Below are positions 6,456 to 8,587 of a DNA stretch of 8,587 bases, in pieces. The notes beneath the pieces are model-generated. The model was not told the DNA's origin. It ran no database searches and saw nothing but the letters and a program-made list of their open reading frames with translations. Location of the stretch: assembly GCF_028435365.1 (NCBI RefSeq), contig NZ_JAGTJJ010000042.1:1-8587 (forward strand). Reading direction: 5' to 3'. This stretch comes from Polyangium jinanense. Lineage in GTDB: Bacteria > Myxococcota > Polyangia > Polyangiales > Polyangiaceae. The stretch's first letter is position 1. The number at the start of each line of letters is the position of its first letter. The translations under genes were made by a program, and so were the position numbers.

Positions 6456-6562
6456 GCGGGCAAACTAGTCGGTTTCAAGGCGAAAAGGAAGACATCGGCG
6501 GCCAGCTTGACCGGGCCAACGCGGATCCCTACGTCCCGCCTCACCACCATGCCGCAGGACTC
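6456..6562. promoter_or_regulatory. Divergent intergenic region between lipoprotein and photolyase genes
   Basis: These 107 bases must hold the starts of both transcripts unless either is read from further away. For the photolyase, TTGACC at 6507-6512 is a good -35 match, with TACGTC 17 bases later (6530-6535) a poor -10; this is a weak candidate. For the lipoprotein gene no convincing promoter was found. AGGA at 6556-6559 is a possible, closely spaced Shine-Dalgarno for the ATG at 6563. I saw no clear palindrome that would mark a light- or B12-dependent repressor site. Confidence 0.4.
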
Positions 6563-8185
6563 ATGAAGCGTTTCCTCGCCGAGCTCCGCGCCGCCGCGCG
6601 AGACGAGCGGGGGCGCACGTTCGTCTTCGTTCCCTACGACCAGCTCTCGGACGCGATCGGCCCCTTGCGCGAGCTCTCCCCCGAGCGCGCGGGCGTGCTG
6701 CTCGTCGAGGATCCGGGGAAGGCCGCGCGCCGCCCATACCACAAGCAAAAGCTCGCCCTCGTGCTCGCGAACATGCGCCATTTCGCGCTGGAGCAAGCGC
6801 GGCGCGGCGTGGCCGTCCGGTACGTGGTGGCGGACGCGGGGTATGCAGGGGCGATCACGCGCGCCGCCGCCGAGGTCGGGCCGCTCGTGTGCATGGAGCC
6901 GGCCGAGCGAGAGCTCCGCGTGGAGCTCGCGCCCGCCGCGGCCAAGGGCGCGCTGCGCTTCGTGCCGCACGAGGGGTGGCTCACGACGCGCGACGATTTT
7001 CTAAAGGCCACCGGTGGGCGTGCACCCTATCGAATGGATGCGTTTTACCGGTACGTCCGAAAGCGGACCGGCATCCTCGTGCACGAGGGAAAACCCGAGG
7101 GCGGGCGGTGGAGCTTCGATACGGACAATCGGCTGCCATTCCGCGGAGAGCCCCCCGCGCCGACGCCGCCCTCGTTCGAGCCGGATCCCATCACGGAAGA
7201 GGTCTGCGCGCTGATCCATCGTCGTTATGCCGATCACCCGGGCCATCTCGATCCCCGCGCGCTCCCTTGCACGAAGGCCCACGCCGAGGCGCTCTGGGCC
7301 TGGGGAAAAAGCGCCGCATTGCCGCATTTTGGTCCCTTCGAGGACGCGATGTCGCAGGGCTCCACGAACCTCTTCCACACGCGCGTAGCCCCGCTCCTGC
7401 ACCTCCACCGCCTGCTGCCCGCGCGGATCGTGCGCGAAGCCGCGGCGCTCCCCATTCCGATCGGGAGCAAGGAGGGGTTCGTCCGGCAGATCCTCGGCTG
7501 GCGCGAATTCGTGCGGCACGTGCACCGCGAGACCGACGGATTCCGCATCCTGCCCAATCTACCCGAAGGAATGGCGCGGGGCCTCGAGGACCCGAACGCG
7601 CCCGCCGCGCCGGACATGCTCGGCGCAACCGAGCCCTTGCCCGCATGTTTCTGGGAGGGAGGTCCGCGCTCGGGGCTCGCTTGTCTCGATCGGGTGATCG
7701 GCGACGTCTGGCGCGAGGGCTACAGCCACCACATCACGCGGCTCATGATCCTCTCGAACATCGCGACCTTGCTCGGGCTGTCGCCGCGGGAACTGACGGA
7801 CTGGTTCTGGATCGCGTACACCGACGCATACGACTGGGTCGTCGAGCCAAACGTGCTCGGAATGGGGACGTTCGCCGCAGGCGACATCATGACGACGAAG
7901 CCCTACGTTTCGGGCGCGGCCTACGTCGATCGAATGAGCGATTATTGCGACGGATGTCCGTTCGACCCGAAAAAGACCTGCCCGCTGACAGCGCTCTACT
8001 GGGACTTCCTCGCGCGGAACGAGCCGATCCTCCAGAAAAACCCGCGCATGCTGGTGCCGCTCAAGGCGCTCGCCTGCCGGCCGAGCCCACACCGCGATGC
8101 AGATTCCCGCGTGCGTGAGGTCGTCCTTTCGGCACTTGCACGCGGCGAGCCGCTCACCCCCGAAAACCTCCCGGGGCCGCGGTGA
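6563..8185 (+). CDS. Iron-sulfur bacterial photolyase/cryptochrome (PhrB/CryB class, DPRP family)
   Basis: Flavoprotein predicted to bind FAD and a [4Fe-4S] cluster; characterised relatives repair (6-4) photoproducts in light (Agrobacterium PhrB) or act as blue-light regulators (Rhodobacter CryB). The product has 540 residues, slightly longer than PhrB because of an N-terminal extension of about 15 residues before TFVFVPYDQLS. The N-terminal Rossmann-like antenna domain includes the family stretch YHKQKLALVLANMRHFALEQ (59-78), followed by GGRWSFDTDNR (180-190). The catalytic half has HHITR (389-393), matching the His-His-x-x-Arg of PhrB. Cluster cysteines are Cys374, Cys462, Cys465 and Cys473. 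Trp364, Trp414 and Tyr454 match, as I recall it, the PhrB electron-transfer triad. The loop between the last two cysteines is unusually short. The gene has its own upstream region; a small membrane-protein gene follows after 56 bases. Repair enzyme versus photoreceptor cannot be settled from sequence alone. Confidence 0.95.
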   Translation: MKRFLAELRAAARDERGRTFVFVPYDQLSDAIGPLRELSPERAGVLLVEDPGKAARRPYHKQKLALVLANMRHFALEQARRGVAVRYVVADAGYAGAITRAAAEVGPLVCMEPAERELRVELAPAAAKGALRFVPHEGWLTTRDDFLKATGGRAPYRMDAFYRYVRKRTGILVHEGKPEGGRWSFDTDNRLPFRGEPPAPTPPSFEPDPITEEVCALIHRRYADHPGHLDPRALPCTKAHAEALWAWGKSAALPHFGPFEDAMSQGSTNLFHTRVAPLLHLHRLLPARIVREAAALPIPIGSKEGFVRQILGWREFVRHVHRETDGFRILPNLPEGMARGLEDPNAPAAPDMLGATEPLPACFWEGGPRSGLACLDRVIGDVWREGYSHHITRLMILSNIATLLGLSPRELTDWFWIAYTDAYDWVVEPNVLGMGTFAAGDIMTTKPYVSGAAYVDRMSDYCDGCPFDPKKTCPLTALYWDFLARNEPILQKNPRMLVPLKALACRPSPHRDADSRVREVVLSALARGEPLTPENLPGPR

Positions 8186-8204
8186 GCCGACAGGACCACG
8201 CTCG

Positions 8205-8233
8205 TTGCCTCGACCCGGATCGGACGATATAGA
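8205..8233 (+). promoter_or_regulatory. Candidate promoter of the small membrane-protein gene, possibly leaderless
   Basis: TTGCCT (8205-8210) and TATAGA (8228-8233) are separated by 17 bases and each match 4 of 6 consensus positions for a housekeeping sigma factor. In a GC-rich genome the A/T run GATATAGA stands out. The -10 ends only 8 bases before the ATG at 8242, so transcription would start at or next to the start codon. The same stretch also contains AGAAGG (8231-8236), 5 bases before the ATG, which could instead be a Shine-Dalgarno on a transcript coming from the photolyase gene. Confidence 0.4.
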
Positions 8234-8241
8234 AGGCCCGC

Positions 8242-8475
8242 ATGGAAACCCCCTCACCCTCGCCCCGCACCTCGCCGTCCACGCCCGCGTCGAGGCCGTC
8301 CGGCAGGAACTCGGGAAAAATCCTGGTCGTGTTCATCATCGTCACCTCGACCGCGATCGCCGGAACGATCGTGGGGATGCGGCTCTCGGTCCGCGCAAAG
8401 ATGAACGCCGCCGCAGCCGCCGCGAGCGCCGGAGCCTCAGGCGCGCCATCGGCCGGGCCCCCCGCGCCGCGTTGA
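8242..8475 (+). CDS. Small single-pass membrane protein, function unknown
   Basis: 77 residues and no family recognised. A Ser/Thr/Pro-rich N-terminus (1-24) leads to one hydrophobic helix at about 27-46, including a GxxxG-type spacing (Gly41, Gly45) that often packs helices, then a basic patch (Arg47, Arg51, Lys53), an Ala-rich segment (56-66) and a Gly/Ser/Pro-rich tail. Basic residues flank both sides of the helix, so orientation is uncertain. Support for coding: AGAAGG 5 bases upstream of the ATG, a clean hydrophobic segment, and a stop just before a repeat element (copy 2 begins 8 bases later). It could be a membrane anchor or small subunit; nothing in the context decides this. Confidence 0.65.
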   Translation: METPSPSPRTSPSTPASRPSGRNSGKILVVFIIVTSTAIAGTIVGMRLSVRAKMNAAAAAASAGASGAPSAGPPAPR

Positions 8476-8483
8476 GAGAGGGC

Positions 8484-8587
8484 GCGGGGCTTTGCCCCGC
8501 ACCCCAGCAGGGGGCTGTCCGCCCCCTGCACCCCGGACCAGGCACGGCCTGGACCGAAGGCCGAGAAACCGCGCGATGCGCGGTTTC
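8484..8587 (-). repeat. Four-hairpin intergenic element, copy 2 (inverted relative to copy 1)
   Basis: On the plus strand the hairpins appear in order D-C-B-A. D is 8484-8500 (GCGGGGC/GCCCCGC, loop TTT). C is 8507-8529 (9-bp stem, loop TGTCC, which is GGACA in element orientation). B is 8538-8552 (CCAGGC/GCCTGG, loop ACG). A is 8565-8587 (10-bp stem, loop GAT), ending exactly at the window edge. Compared with copy 1, the order, spacing and loop of C are kept while stem bases change in pairs. It begins 8 bases after the stop of the small membrane-protein gene, so it may act at that transcript's 3' end, though no T-tract is present. Confidence 0.8.

Noticed and set aside
6456..6562. Light- or B12-responsive operator in front of the photolyase gene
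   Set aside because: No convincing palindromic or direct-repeat operator could be identified by eye.
4278..6566. 762-residue open frame on the plus strand opposite the lipoprotein and esterase genes
   Set aside because: It is extremely Arg-rich, has no domain or signal, and lies antisense to two genes with clear motifs; a GC-rich shadow frame.
1..8587. The two hairpin elements as terminal inverted repeats of one 8.5-kb mobile element
   Set aside because: They are inverted and flank the window, but they are diverged, there is no transposase or integrase between them, and no target duplication can be seen. The window edges coincide with them, which may be chance.

Overview
The window looks like chromosomal DNA from a high-GC deltaproteobacterial lineage, most likely a Polyangiales-type myxobacterium. 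I infer this from the very strong G/C third-position bias, the Ala/Pro/Gly-rich low-complexity linkers, the secreted lipoproteins with propeller-like repeats, and the GC-rich multi-hairpin intergenic sequence at both ends. The assignment rests on style, not on a marker gene.

Layout: (1) 1-201 is non-coding and holds copy 1 of a four-hairpin element plus a further stem-loop region. (2) 202-3771 (+) is a three-gene carbohydrate ABC importer operon: fused double-ATPase, permease, lipid-anchored binding protein. The first two genes overlap by 4 bases. (3) 3772-4184 is a convergent intergenic region filled by nine units of an exact 43-bp-period repeat with a dyad in most units; the two outermost units form long hairpins next to the two converging genes. 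(4) 4185-6455 (-) carries a lipoprotein with propeller-like motifs followed by an HSL-type (family IV) esterase, probably co-transcribed. (5) 6456-6562 is a short divergent promoter region. (6) 6563-8185 (+) is an iron-sulfur bacterial photolyase/cryptochrome (PhrB/CryB class) with all four cluster cysteines and the HHxxR active-site motif. (7) 8242-8475 (+) is a small single-pass membrane protein. (8) 8484-8587 is copy 2 of the four-hairpin element, in inverted orientation relative to copy 1.

How the genes work together: the importer proteins form one complete uptake system (binding protein delivers a sugar-like ligand to the permease, driven by the ATPase). No sugar kinase, isomerase or regulator lies beside it, so the substrate stays open. 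The photolyase, lipoprotein and esterase have no evident pathway link beyond sharing promoter space. I see no phage, transposase, CRISPR-Cas or toxin-antitoxin genes. The most unusual content is non-coding: the hairpin element, whose two copies differ by compensatory base-pair changes while one loop stays identical, and the 43-bp dyad array.
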